Positions 1 to 8,785 are shown, numbered from the stretch's first letter. The stretch: DNA of 44,354 bases from Thiorhodococcus mannitoliphagus (GCF_010915725.1 NZ_JAAIJR010000038.1:1-44354); one strand, 5' to 3'. A program made the numbers and translations. The notes: generated by a model not told the origin, from the sequence alone.

Positions 1-233
1 GCGTTCGTCCGTTGGCCATGCGGCCACCGCGGCTGTCTCCTGGTGCAGGTTGATCACCGTAGCCTCTTGATCAGGTTGAGATTTAATGCGGTCTAGCCTG
101 GTGCTTGGCCGCGAATTAGGCAAGCCCATTGAACGGTATTGGGCTTAGGCGATTTCTGTCAATGTTCCGGCAAGCGCCTTAAGCACGCGGCCCTGCCCCA
201 CGTCCTCGACCGCATGGATCCTGTGGCGTCATG

Positions 234-263
234 AAAAAAGGGGCAGCGCCGCAGCGCTGCCCC
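234..263 (-). terminator. intrinsic terminator after the DUF2333 gene
   Basis: Read on the minus strand, a perfect 10-bp GC-rich stem (arms 263-254 and 249-240, four-base loop) is followed immediately by six T residues (239-234). It lies about 40 bases past the stop of the DUF2333 gene, so it should end the GH57-GH57-DUF2333 transcript. Confidence 0.85.
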
Positions 264-302
264 CTCGTTTCCCTCACGACCGTCTCTAACGAGACGCAGC
301 GC

Positions 303-1376
303 TTACCCCTGTTGCAAGAGCTTACGCAAGTCGATCACCGCTGCGTTGGCCCTGGCGATGTAGGAGGCCATCACGAGCGAGTGGTTGGCCATTGGACCGA
401 AGCCCGTGCCGTTCAGGATCAGCGGGCTCCAGATCGGGTCCTGCGTATCCTCCAGCTTCCTGATGATCTGCTGCAGCGAGACCAGGGCATTCTTGTCCTT
501 GAGGACAGGCCCGAAGTCGATCTCCATCGCCCTTAGCGTATGCAGAAGCGCCCAGGTGTAGCCGCGCGCCTCGAAGAAGACATCATCGATCTTCATCCAG
601 GGCGTCTTATTGCTGGACTCTTGCGGCACTGGCGTGGACTGCCGAGCATTAGGATCCCCCGCAAGATCCGTGTTCAAATCGCGTCCACCAACCGCATATG
701 CCAGCCGTTGCGCCGTATTACCCAGTCGTTTCTCGACCAGCTCGAGATAGGAGGAGAGATTGTCCGCCCGCGCAAAGAACTGAGCATCGCGCGCCGTTTG
801 ATCCGAGAGGCGGATGAAGTAGCGCTCGAGCGCCTTCAAGCCCTTGCGGTACTCCGACTCTGTCGACGGCAGGATCCAGGAGTCCGAGTTGTAGTTGAAC
901 TGAGGCTGGGCAATCTGCAGGTCTTTGTCCTCGACCGACTGCGACTGGGCCCGACTGAAGTCGTTGCGCAAGGTATCGGCGAGGTCACGCAGCTCTGTCA
1001 GAGCGCCGAACTCCCAATTCGGAATGTTGTCGAGATAGATGCCCGGAGGCGAGACATCGTTGCTGAGATAGCCGCCCGGCTTATCCAGGAGCGTCTCCGC
1101 GATGCCGATCGCGGCCGCTGTCGTGTAGCTTCCAACGACCAACTGGGACTCGTCGCCGCCCGCCAGCTCGATCGCCTTCTCACGGACATCGAAGGTCTTC
1201 GGCGTGCGGGACCATAGGATGCCGAGGACGATGACGACCACGACGTAGGTGACGACGAAGAGCCCGATCGTCCACCAGAGACCCTTTTCCTTCCAGATTC
1301 GGGGATCATAGAGCGCGACCAGCGCCTTGATCCGCTCGGCTAGCCCCTTCTTCCCAGGGGCGGTCAGCATGTTCAT
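303..1376 (-). CDS. DUF2333 family membrane-anchored protein
   Basis: Protein of about 357 residues resembling the DUF2333 family; its biochemical function is not known. After a short basic cytoplasmic stretch (LAERIKALVALYDPRIWKEK) there is one strong membrane segment (about residues 30-52, GLFVVTYVVVVIVLGILW). A long soluble, probably periplasmic domain follows, rich in charged helices. The ATG at 1376 is preferred because GGAGAC precedes it at a good distance. The frame stays open to 1481, but the extra 35 residues look non-coding. It lies 101 bases after the stop of a GH57 gene in the same direction and is followed by a strong terminator, so it is probably the last gene of a three-gene unit. 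The link to glycan metabolism is inference from position only. Confidence 0.75.
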   Translation of the reverse strand: MNMLTAPGKKGLAERIKALVALYDPRIWKEKGLWWTIGLFVVTYVVVVIVLGILWSRTPKTFDVREKAIELAGGDESQLVVGSYTTAAAIGIAETLLDKPGGYLSNDVSPPGIYLDNIPNWEFGALTELRDLADTLRNDFSRAQSQSVEDKDLQIAQPQFNYNSDSWILPSTESEYRKGLKALERYFIRLSDQTARDAQFFARADNLSSYLELVEKRLGNTAQRLAYAVGGRDLNTDLAGDPNARQSTPVPQESSNKTPWMKIDDVFFEARGYTWALLHTLRAMEIDFGPVLKDKNALVSLQQIIRKLEDTQDPIWSPLILNGTGFGPMANHSLVMASYIARANAAVIDLRKLLQQG

Positions 1377-1477
1377 GCATGTCTCCAAAGAATTGAGATT
1401 TTTAATAGGGTTGAACTTAAACATTCCCTTGCTGTAATTGGGGCAAAGCGATCGAATCCCAGCCTCGCCCGCAGTTC

Positions 1478-2944
1478 TCAAGCGAAATCGTGCCGAATGA
1501 TCTCAGTCACGCGCCGGCAGATCTCGCGCCCATAATCCGTCCAGAGTCCTTGGCCCCAGTAACGGTAACAGCTCGTCTGCGAGGCCATGAGGTGAAAGAG
1601 CGCGTTGCGGTAGCGTGGATCGTCCGTCCCGACCCCCGACCCCAGCACTCGCTCAGCGAAGAGCGCGCTCGCCTCCTCCATCGGCCCGAGCACATTGTCG
1701 TAACCCTTCACCCAGGATAGGTCGCTCGTCCAACTCCCGCCGTCCATGTGGAATTGGCCGTCTTCCTGACGCAGGGCCTCGATGGTCTTGACCAACTTCT
1801 CGGGACCGTCGCCCGGCTGCATACGCGCCCAGATCCGATCCTGGAAGAGCGGCTGGACCTCTGGGAGATCGCTCTCTTGGATCCCAAGGGCAAACAGATA
1901 CTCCAAGTACTCGCTCACGTTCATCAAGGGGGTCTGCGAATGGCTGGCGCCATTGACCGCCTCCATGAACTTCGGCGGGAACTCGTTCATCATGACGCCG
2001 CCGTTCTCGCCATCCGCAATCTGGGTCACGAGGGGCGGAATCGACCGACCGGCAAGCTCCACCCGATCCAGACTCTGGGCCTCATACCAGGGCTGCATCT
2101 GGGCGACGAGCTTGGTGTCCGACCCCTGCGTCTTGACGACGGCAATGATACTGGCCGTCTCGCCCTCGGAGTTGGTGCAGACCAGCCGGTGCGGGATGTG
2201 CGGACGCTCCGGGTGGCGGCCGTTGCTGATCTGCTGGACCGTGTGCTCCTGCACCAAGACCCATTGATAGCCGCAGTCGACCAGGGTCTTGACGAAGGCG
2301 TAGGCAACATCCGGATGGTTGGGTAGCGCCATTTCCGAGGGCGAGAAGCCGCGTACCCGCTCCAGCGCCTCCCAGCCGAACATGGCCGCGAAATGGTGCT
2401 GAAAGGCCTGCACGTGCAGCCGATAGTCCTGAATGGGTGTCGACGGCGCAACCGCGTGCCCCCAGGGCATTCCGAGCCATTCAATGGCCCAGTTGTAGTC
2501 CGGGTTGCAAGTGACCGTCTTGAGGGCGTCGATCACATGATCTTCGCCCATCTTGCGCAGGCCGTGCAGCAGCGTGCCGGAGTATTCGAGCATACAGCGC
2601 GGCGACTTACCCGCCCCAACCAGCTCGGGCACGAATTCGCCGATCCGCTTGTAACACCAGACGAAGGGACCCGCATTGTAGTTATCGCCAATGTCCTGAT
2701 GCTCCATCATGTACTGGAGGTTGCTGATCAAGCCAGCGGTGCGAAGATCATCGCCACCGGCCGGGATCAAGGGCTGGTGCTGATGCAGCGCAATGGCGCA
2801 GGCGCTGCGGATGCTGCCGAAATCGATCCTGCCCGAGTCGGCGAAGAGCCTGCGCTCGCGACCGCGCGCAACGACCTTGTCCACCTCGGACTCTTGTCCG
2901 CAGACGTTTGGAACCTCTCCGACGTATTCTGGCATTGAACTCAC
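1478..2944 (-). CDS. glycoside hydrolase family 57 protein (first of the tandem pair to terminate)
   Basis: About 488 residues. GH57 landmarks are visible: the N-terminal HQHQP histidine motif (about residues 54-58), a candidate nucleophile glutamate in GFSPSEMALP (about residue 203) and a candidate acid/base aspartate in TQIADGENGG (about 310). The family includes alpha-amylases, amylopullulanases, 4-alpha-glucanotransferases and branching enzymes. The exact activity cannot be read from sequence; glycogen or other alpha-glucan processing is a reasonable inference. No signal peptide is seen, so it is probably cytoplasmic. The GTG at 2944 has GAGGA eight bases upstream; an ATG three codons later is possible. 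It lies 75 bases downstream of a second GH57 gene and upstream of DUF2333. The approximately 45-residue N-terminal extension before the catalytic barrel shows no recognisable domain. Confidence 0.8.
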   Translation of the reverse strand: MSSMPEYVGEVPNVCGQESEVDKVVARGRERRLFADSGRIDFGSIRSACAIALHQHQPLIPAGGDDLRTAGLISNLQYMMEHQDIGDNYNAGPFVWCYKRIGEFVPELVGAGKSPRCMLEYSGTLLHGLRKMGEDHVIDALKTVTCNPDYNWAIEWLGMPWGHAVAPSTPIQDYRLHVQAFQHHFAAMFGWEALERVRGFSPSEMALPNHPDVAYAFVKTLVDCGYQWVLVQEHTVQQISNGRHPERPHIPHRLVCTNSEGETASIIAVVKTQGSDTKLVAQMQPWYEAQSLDRVELAGRSIPPLVTQIADGENGGVMMNEFPPKFMEAVNGASHSQTPLMNVSEYLEYLFALGIQESDLPEVQPLFQDRIWARMQPGDGPEKLVKTIEALRQEDGQFHMDGGSWTSDLSWVKGYDNVLGPMEEASALFAERVLGSGVGTDDPRYRNALFHLMASQTSCYRYWGQGLWTDYGREICRRVTEIIRHDFA

Positions 2945-3019
2945 GATGCGATCCTCGAAATCTGGTTTGGGTACAACAAAAGAACCGGACCCATTGGACC
3001 CGGACTGCGACCTGCAAGT

Positions 3020-4306
3020 CTACTCCTCGCCACGCACGCCTTGATCGGTTTGGCGCTCGACCAATACCTCCTCCACCTCAGACGCAGGAGCTTCGATCTC
3101 TTCCGACGCCACGCCTTGGGTGGACTCATGCAGGGCGGTCGCGCGCGCCAGAGCATCGCGGCTCGCTTGCTGCTCCGCCTCGGCGCGCGGGACCCAAGCC
3201 TCCCCCCAATAGAGGTTGCAGCTGGTCTCCGCTTTCAAAAGGTGCCAAAGCGCGGCTTCGATCGCACCCGACTCCGGACCCTCGGTCACGCCGCGCTCAC
3301 CCGCCAGCCAGCGTGCATCATGAACCTGCTTGCTCAGCTCCGCGAAGGCCTCAAGGGCATCGCGCTGGCGCTCAGAGCCCGTCCATTGCGTAAAATCGCG
3401 CCCATGATGCCAACCGGTATTCCAGGCACCGGTACGCACCCGCACCTCGCCATGAGCCCCGTAGCGATCCAGATAGTCGTTCACGAAGGTCGGACGCAAG
3501 CTTGCCTCTGCCGAGCGCGCGTGCTCGAGCAGCGGCAGATAGAAGGCACTCCAGAAGTTGGCACCCTCCGTCACGTTGCGGAACCAGCCGCCGTTCTCAC
3601 CGTCCGTGCAGGTCGTGACCAGCGGCGGAAAGTCGCACCACTTGGTTCGCTCCGCCACCTCGTTGAGAAACCACCCTAGCTCCATTCCGGATTCCTGGGC
3701 ATCCGAAAGCTCGCGATCGCGCACGACAACGACGATCTCTTGCCCCCCATGACGGGCGATATGCGGACGATAACGGAGTTCCTGCCAACTCATCTCGGTG
3801 ACAGGCTCGACATGTTCACTGTCAACGAAAACATAGCGATAGCCGCAGGCGCGCAACAGCGGGATGAGTTCCATGCTGAAGCCCATCTCAGGCGGCCAGA
3901 AGCCCTGGAAGCGCGGACGCCACAGGAGATGATGGGCGATACCCAGCCAGCGTTGCAGATGCTCCTTGCGATCCGCTTCAGGGATCAGCGGCAAGACAGG
4001 ATGGTAATAGCCGGTCCCGACGATCTCGAACAGATTTTGATTTTGCAGGTGCCAGAGCAGCGCCCCACAGTCGACGATGCCGTAGACCTGCTGCTGAAAA
4101 CTCGGGTCGGCCAGCGTCTCCAAAAGGGTTCCAGAGAGCGAGAGATGGACACGCGCGACGTCCTCGTGACCCCAGAGACTTCTTGGGATCCGGTCCAGCG
4201 CAAAGAGAATCTCCTTGGCCTCCCAGGCGCGGTGCTCCAAGAGATCTTGGAGATTGCCCGGGGGCTGGTGGAGGTTGAGCACAAGCGCATGCTGAGCAAT
4301 CGTCAT
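3020..4306 (-). CDS. glycoside hydrolase family 57 protein (promoter-proximal of the pair)
   Basis: About 428 residues. It opens directly with the GH57 barrel: a histidine motif LNLHQPPG (about residues 10-17), a candidate nucleophile in FWPPEMGFS (about 149) and TTCTDGENGGWF (about 253-264) holding the acid/base aspartate. The tail (about residues 385-428) is acidic and low in complexity (EEIEAPASEVEEVLVE) and is probably disordered. Substrate specificity is not readable; an alpha-glucan is the family expectation. The start ATG at 4306 begins the fold immediately (MTIAQHALVLNLHQP). It is the first gene of a GH57-GH57-DUF2333 unit. The two GH57 proteins are clearly divergent from each other, so a recent duplication is unlikely. 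Confidence 0.82.
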   Translation of the reverse strand: MTIAQHALVLNLHQPPGNLQDLLEHRAWEAKEILFALDRIPRSLWGHEDVARVHLSLSGTLLETLADPSFQQQVYGIVDCGALLWHLQNQNLFEIVGTGYYHPVLPLIPEADRKEHLQRWLGIAHHLLWRPRFQGFWPPEMGFSMELIPLLRACGYRYVFVDSEHVEPVTEMSWQELRYRPHIARHGGQEIVVVVRDRELSDAQESGMELGWFLNEVAERTKWCDFPPLVTTCTDGENGGWFRNVTEGANFWSAFYLPLLEHARSAEASLRPTFVNDYLDRYGAHGEVRVRTGAWNTGWHHGRDFTQWTGSERQRDALEAFAELSKQVHDARWLAGERGVTEGPESGAIEAALWHLLKAETSCNLYWGEAWVPRAEAEQQASRDALARATALHESTQGVASEEIEAPASEVEEVLVERQTDQGVRGEE

Positions 4307-4735
4307 GACGAGACCCCGTGACTACTAGAGAGGAAGAGAATACGGGCTCGATCATCGAACCGACCATGAGGGTGGACGAGCAAGAGCAAAGTCAAGTCAA
4401 ACAGAAAACGACCGGTCAGAACGATGATCGATGCGGAGAATACCAAAGCACAGGGCAGTGATTCACTACGACCCTGTGATTTTGATCGAGGTTGCCGACC
4501 CCCGATTGCGCGAAAAGACCGCGCACCGCGACTCGATCAACCCCTATCGATCAACGATCGCACGTCCGCCGAGCCACGGACGCGGGCTTGTCCCCCGACA
4601 AGAAGCCCACCACCTTCAGCGTTGGAGGGTACCCCAAGCCTCTGATGACCAAAATATTGGCACGGTATTGTGGCGCTTGCGAAAGGACCGGGGCGCACTC
4701 CCCTTCAATGACAGCTGAGGCCCGGAGACGCGCGC
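4307..4735. other. gene-poor region upstream of the GH57 unit
   Basis: This stretch holds the promoter region of the GH57 unit. Short open frames exist on both strands but have no family resemblance, no convincing ribosome binding site and poor codon character. No RNA gene or strong terminator was recognised. Confidence 0.4.
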
Positions 4736-4841
4736 TAAGAAAGCGTCCATCAACAAATTCCCCCCTTTCGCAAAGGGGGGTGAAGGGGGGATTTCGGGCG
4801 GGATCGCTCGCATCGGGAAACAATTGATGGGCGTTCTCTAA
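4736..4841 (+). repeat. MITE-like inverted-repeat element, copy 1
   Basis: About 106 bp. The left end TAAGAAAGCGTCCATCAA and the right end TTGATGGGCGTTCTCTAA are imperfect inverted repeats. Inside is a hairpin of six C and three T pairing with three A and six G, then a G-run and a conserved ATTTCGGGCGG...TCGCTCGCATCGGGAAACAA block. The same element recurs at 33548-33653 (inverted) and 41418-41521 (same orientation). It has no coding capacity. The structure fits a non-autonomous miniature element; no matching transposase is in the window. Confidence 0.75.
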
Positions 4842-5385
4842 GGCAAGACGCAACGACGACACCTGCCGGTCCCACGGGGCTTACGAAAGAGCGCACTCCT
4901 GAACTGCCTGAACAGCCGAAGACAGAACAGCGCTAGCGAGCGATATCGAGATTATGCAGAACGTCATTGTCGACCAAGATTCCAAGTCCCTGAGCGAGCG
5001 CTTCGCCTTGATCCAGAGTCCAAGGCGGTCGCGAGCCCGATTCCCTGCGGGCTGCGTCGCGCTCGTCGGTGATGAATCGGCCGCACGCGCCGGCGCAAAT
5101 CCGGAAAAGCGGCTGCATCCAGCCGTCGTCTATGGCCCCTCGGCATCCTCTGAGGGCCAGCAGGTCTATTACCTCGTGCGCTGGCTGGAATGAGCGCGGC
5201 CAAACGACAAGACACTCAGAGCAGAGTCGCCGGAGAGCACGTCGACGCCATGATTACGCGCGACACGGCTGCACACGGCGTATCACGAGGGACGCAGCCT
5301 CCATGGGTACTGGACGATGTCAGCCTAGGAGTGCTGTAGAGACATGGCTCCAACAGCGACATGCTCGTGCTTGCGCGGAAGCGCT
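4842..5385. other. gene-poor region, possibly the eroded 5' part of an ABC permease
   Basis: No intact gene is recognised. A 79-codon frame at 4954-5193 (plus) ends in QQVYYLVRWLE but resembles no family I know. Given the FtsX-type pseudogene immediately downstream, this may be the more decayed upstream part of the same gene, but the sequence does not show that clearly. Confidence 0.3.
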
Positions 5386-6102
5386 AGGTCGACTTCTGGC
5401 AGGACGAGGCCGCCTCCTCTCTCGGACGCGTCTTCGCAAGGGCCCGCCGACTTGTGGAGTCCTACGATCGCCCCATACTTCTAACCCTGAATGAGAAGAT
5501 CCGCGAGCGCTTGCTCACCATCTTGGATCAGAGCTTCGCCAGCACCCATGTCTTGGTGCTCTTGGAGTTCTTGGCGTCGCCTTCGTCGGCAACCTGAGCG
5601 CGCTCATAGCCCTGCAACTGGAACGACGGCGCGAATGTGCCATCATGAGGGCGACCGGGATAACAGGCGGCCAATCTCGGCTTTCTCGCCCTGACGCAGA
5701 CATCCATGCTCGACATCGTCGCTGGCTTAGAGGATATCCGGTTCAGAACTTGCGTATAAAGCACAAGCATCTGTAATTTCTTGAATATATCGCTGGACTC
5801 TAACACCACGACGATTCGGCGATTGATCCTTTAGATGTTGTAAATTATATAATTTCAAGGCTTAAGCATATTCTGTTCCGGATATCCTCTTATTGGCCCT
5901 CCCACTGGGACTCCTCATGGGCGGACTGCTGATTCAGGTCATCAAGGCGCGCTCTTGCTGATGGTCGATCGGCTTTTCGGTTAATCAGGCCCCATTGGTT
6001 TATAGCCTGATGCTGATGTGGCTGACGGCCTTCTTGGCAGACATCGATCCTGCGGTGCGGTCGGCTCGGGCGGATCCTGCTCCGGACCTGCGCACGGGGT
6101 GA
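5386..6102 (+). pseudogene. decayed 3' half of an FtsX-type ABC transporter permease
   Basis: Pieces of a typical FtsX/MacB-type permease C-terminus appear in order but in different frames. VDFWQDEAASSLGRVFARARRLVESYD runs on to NEKIRERLLTILDQSF around 5386-5540. VGNLSALIALQLERRRECAIMRATG lies near 5590-5660. ILLLALPLGLLMGGLLIQVIK (a membrane helix) lies near 5884-5945. LTAFLADIDPAVRSARADPAPDLRTG, the usual last helix and PAxRAARxDPAxALR-like end, stops at 6102. At least three frameshifts or stops separate them, and the AT-rich stretch around 5760-5850 looks foreign or heavily mutated. The original transporter probably exported or extracted lipoprotein or lipid, but the substrate is unknown. 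No ATPase partner is in the window. Confidence 0.6.
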
Positions 6103-6293
6103 GCAATGGGCGTCGATAGGCGTGCCAAGGGCCATAGGATTGTGTACAAAGGGGCGGGGGAACTCGCGGTTTGGGTGTATCCTAAAGTGGTCCCGCCAAG
6201 CTGTGCAGCAATGGATCGAGCCGGCCTTTTCTTTGGGGCCTGAGTGAAACGACTTCCAACAAAACCTTGAACCTAACGAGGCAAACGACAAAG

Positions 6294-6755
6294 ATGGCTG
6301 ACGACAAGATCGTAACCAAGAAGACGGCGGCGAAGAAAACGGCTTCGAAGACGACGCCCCCCAAGAAGGCTGCGGTCAGCCAGTCGACGGCCAAGACCAC
6401 GACAGCCGCGGCAACGCCAGACGCCTCTCCAAAGGTCGCCAAGAAGACAGCAGCGAAGACCACGACCAAGAAGACGGCCGCAAAGGCAGCCACGCCGAAG
6501 GCCACCACCAAAGCAGCCCCGCAGGCACCCGCCCCTCAGGCACCCGCCGCACAGCCGTCGGCAGAGCGCTCCGGAAGCCTGCGTCAGCTCGCCAAAGTAA
6601 CCCCGCAGAAACGGCTCGACATGATCAAGGAAGCGGCCTACTACCGCGCCGAGAAGCGCAACTTCGCGGCCGGACACGAAGCCGAGGACTGGGCCTTGGC
6701 CGAGCAAGAGATCGACGATCTGATCGGACGCGCCAAGGCAATGACGGGGCTATAA
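6294..6755 (+). CDS. histone H1-like Lys/Ala/Thr-rich protein with C-terminal DUF2934 domain
   Basis: About 153 residues in two parts. Residues 1 to about 95 are almost only Lys, Ala, Thr and Pro, with repeated KKTAAK/TTTK units like the tails of bacterial histone H1-like proteins; this part is probably disordered and DNA- or RNA-binding. Residues from about 105 to 153 (TPQKRLDMIKEAAYYRAEKRNFAAGHEAEDWALAEQEID) match the DUF2934 helical domain, which often carries the YxxAExR...GxxxxDWxxAE pattern. ATG at 6294 is preferred over a TTG nine codons earlier, with GAGG 12 bases upstream. It probably acts as a nucleoid- or polyanion-associated protein; function is inference. It is monocistronic and converges on the DUF3334 gene. 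Confidence 0.75.
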   Translation: MADDKIVTKKTAAKKTASKTTPPKKAAVSQSTAKTTTAAATPDASPKVAKKTAAKTTTKKTAAKAATPKATTKAAPQAPAPQAPAAQPSAERSGSLRQLAKVTPQKRLDMIKEAAYYRAEKRNFAAGHEAEDWALAEQEIDDLIGRAKAMTGL

Positions 6756-6906
6756 GGGAAGCGAGCCGAGCTTGCTGAGCCGGTCCGAAGTCAGCTCGCG
6801 TCAAATATCGCGCGGACGGCCCGACGTCGCCAGCGCAGCCGAAGCGACACTGACCTCGGCCGGAAATCGCGCCGCGCTCGGGTTACCGCACCCGCTGTTG
6901 AGTTGC

Positions 6907-7578
6907 TCAGATACCTAGCTCGTCGAGCAGGTCTTGATCGACCAGATCGTCTCGGGCGGTCGTCGCCACAGTTCGCTGACTCACCTCTTCGACGATTCGA
7001 TCCGGGTCAACCTCTTCGAGTTCGAAGTCGTGAAGCTTAATGAACTCAGTCTTGTCCATTGCCAGCTCCATGTAGAAAACGCTGCGTCGCTCCGTCGTGA
7101 AGGAGACCCGCCGAGCCTGCGCACGGTCCAGGTTCGTGTCGATGCTGACGAGCACCTCCTTGTTGATGGCGAGCATCTTGGGCTGGTTCTGATTGATCGA
7201 GACCATCAGCTCATGACCCACCTTCCCGGTGAAGTCACCGACGATCTGATTCATCAACTCTCCCAGCATGTTGCCGACCTCATCGGAGGTGTGCTGGGTC
7301 GCCAGCTCAGACTCTGGCATCCCCATGCTCATCATGTAGGCCCGATAGATCTCCATGGCCGACTGCGCACAGAAATTCATGATCACCAGCCCCGAAAAAC
7401 CGCCGTCGAAGATCACGAAGCAGCCGATATCCGGGCGCAGACAGGTGCGCGTAATCTTCTGCACCATGGGTGAATAATTGATGTCCGTCTGCGTCGCAGT
7501 CGTAAGCACCTTCTTCACGGAGCCGCACAGCAGCACCAGGATATCGTCGGTTGTGAGTGTCTTTGACTTTGCGGCCAC
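6907..7578 (-). CDS. DUF3334 family protein (CheX-like fold suspected)
   Basis: About 223 residues. The sequence (TTDDILVLLCGSVKKVLTTATQTDINYSPMVQKITRTCLRPDIGCFVIFDGGFSGLVIMNFCAQSAMEIYRAYM...) fits the DUF3334 family. It has the look of CheX/CheC-like domains: a hydrophobic strand pair, then a long helix with the pattern EVGNMLGELMNQIVGDFTGKV, close to the E-x-x-N motif of CheC/CheX phosphatases. A role in signal transduction or chemotaxis is therefore possible but unproven. The C-terminal 35 residues are acidic. GTG at 7578 is the likely start because AGGAAG lies seven bases before it; the frame runs open to 7647 without a good binding site. It points the same way as bphO, about 350 bases downstream. 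Confidence 0.7.
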   Translation of the reverse strand: MAAKSKTLTTDDILVLLCGSVKKVLTTATQTDINYSPMVQKITRTCLRPDIGCFVIFDGGFSGLVIMNFCAQSAMEIYRAYMMSMGMPESELATQHTSDEVGNMLGELMNQIVGDFTGKVGHELMVSINQNQPKMLAINKEVLVSIDTNLDRAQARRVSFTTERRSVFYMELAMDKTEFIKLHDFELEEVDPDRIVEEVSQRTVATTARDDLVDQDLLDELGI

Positions 7579-7812
7579 TGTCTCTTCCTGCAATCTGGCT
7601 CGCGAACCGAAGCGGCGGCAGCTCGATGATCGAGCGGACCTGAGCAAGGCTCTTGAAGCGCGGTTGATAACGCATCCGGGCGTAGCGGGGCGAGGCCCCA
7701 GATCTCACCAACCTCCGGAATGCATGTGTCGATCGAAAAGCCTATTCAGGGTTGATGTCGGCCTGTTCGGCGCTCTGATGAGTGGCCGATCACTGCGGCT
7801 CTTCCTGCCCGC

Positions 7813-7914
7813 TCAAGCGGTCTCCGGTTCGACTCGGATGTTGTAATGGATTTCGGACCCTAGCGCTGTGATGACATCCACAGACCGACTCGGCGCTGTC
7901 ACAAACGCGGTCAT
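7813..7914 (-). CDS. possible 33-residue small protein directly after bphO
   Basis: An ATG at 7914 opens a 33-codon frame ending at a TGA at 7813. GAGG overlaps the bphO stop and sits nine bases before the ATG, so translational coupling to bphO is possible. The predicted peptide runs MTAFVTAPSRSVDVITALG then SEIHYNIRVEPETA. It has no membrane segment and no Cys, and I recognise no family. It may be a real small protein, or the C-terminal remnant of a longer gene whose front was lost. The remaining 230 bases to the DUF3334 start hold nothing else that I recognise. Confidence 0.35.
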   Translation of the reverse strand: MTAFVTAPSRSVDVITALGSEIHYNIRVEPETA

Positions 7915-7924
7915 GGCGCCAACC

Positions 7925-8572
7925 TCAATCTAACTCACCCCATTGGGCGAGATTGCGATGCACCTGGTCAAAGGTCGCCAAGGCACCGTGAATCACGCCG
8001 TCCGCATCCAAACGCCCCGCCTCAGCGAGCGCAGTCAGTTCCTGCGAGAAATGCTTCCAGACGCTTGAGGTCTTGCGGCCGTGGAAATCTAGGAAGGACC
8101 CGGCGCCAAAGGCGTCGCCCAAAACGCGCGCGAGATGGCGCGCAATGGTGCGGCCACCCAAAGTTGCGCCCTCCAAGACATAGATCCCCCCCACCAGGGC
8201 ACTCTCATCGCTCGGGGCAAGCGGCTCCAACGGCTCATGCCAGCGCGCGACCTCGGGTCGCGGCGTCCAGGTCTCGCCCTGCTCGCTGAGATCGCGCAGC
8301 AAAGCCGGCATCTTCGGGCGAACGCCGAGTCGCTCGACCAGCTCTTCACTCAGCCCGCCATAGAGCTGCTCCTCCACGGGCGCATAGATACCCGCCATGA
8401 CCACAAGGTAGCGCCGGTAGGCGTCGCGCGTCACAGCATCCGACATCAGCGCTACCATCAGGGGCAGACGTTCCACTGCCTCATGCGCCTCTGCGGTCTC
8501 CCGGCGCAATCGCAAGGCTAGGCTGCCAGAGTCCGTGCGCGATGATCGAGATTGAGCAAAAGTCTCCGTCAT
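7925..8572 (-). CDS. bphO: bacterial heme oxygenase (biliverdin-forming), BphO type
   Basis: About 215 residues, usual for the family. It would cleave heme to biliverdin, iron and CO, supplying the chromophore for the divergently encoded phytochrome. Visible features are the N-terminal heme helix with candidate proximal His30 (TAEAHEAVERLP) and the distal-helix hallmark GGIYVLEGATLGGRTIARHL (about residues 130-150), typical of BphO-type proteins. ATG at 8572 has AGGA about 11 bases upstream. The first 16 residues are variable Ser/Arg-rich sequence. Its 5' end faces bphP across a 303-base region that contains a dispersed repeat, so the two genes probably share a control region. Confidence 0.88.
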   Translation of the reverse strand: MTETFAQSRSSRTDSGSLALRLRRETAEAHEAVERLPLMVALMSDAVTRDAYRRYLVVMAGIYAPVEEQLYGGLSEELVERLGVRPKMPALLRDLSEQGETWTPRPEVARWHEPLEPLAPSDESALVGGIYVLEGATLGGRTIARHLARVLGDAFGAGSFLDFHGRKTSSVWKHFSQELTALAEAGRLDADGVIHGALATFDQVHRNLAQWGELD

Positions 8573-8604
8573 TCGATAATCCTGCTCCGATACAAGCCGC
8601 GAGA

Positions 8605-8749
8605 ACCTTGAGGGCGCAAAATGCTTGCAGATCAGTCAAATTTCAATGAAGCGTCCGACCATCCAAGGCCGTCGGTATCGGTATCGAGACGACGATAGCG
8701 ATCCCGATGGCATGACTCGTCGGTCTGAGGCCAAGCCTCGCTAGAGTTT
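8605..8749 (+). repeat. hexamer-bearing dispersed repeat, copy A
   Basis: About 145 bp between bphO and bphP. A conserved left flank (CTTGAGGGCGCAAAATGC to GACCATCCAAGGCCGTCGG) leads into a short TATCGG array (two units), then GACGATAGCGATCCCGATGG and the right flank CGTCGGTCTGAGGCCAAGCC. The same arrangement recurs at 10454-10677 and, inverted and interrupted, at 17146-17480. Copy A lacks the outer inverted ends seen in copy B. It occupies about half of the bphO-bphP divergent control region. Confidence 0.75.
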
Positions 8750-8785
8750 ACCCCATCGGTGATCGAGCAACCGGACACTTGCGCG

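Noticed and set aside
540-1217. Long plus-strand open frame opposite the DUF2333 gene
   Set aside because: It mirrors a gene with clear family resemblance and shows only high-GC antisense character (Arg/Leu-rich, no domain).
4750-4795. C6/G6 hairpin inside the MITE-like element considered a dedicated terminator
   Set aside because: No T-run follows the stem in either direction and the same hairpin occurs in all three copies regardless of gene orientation.
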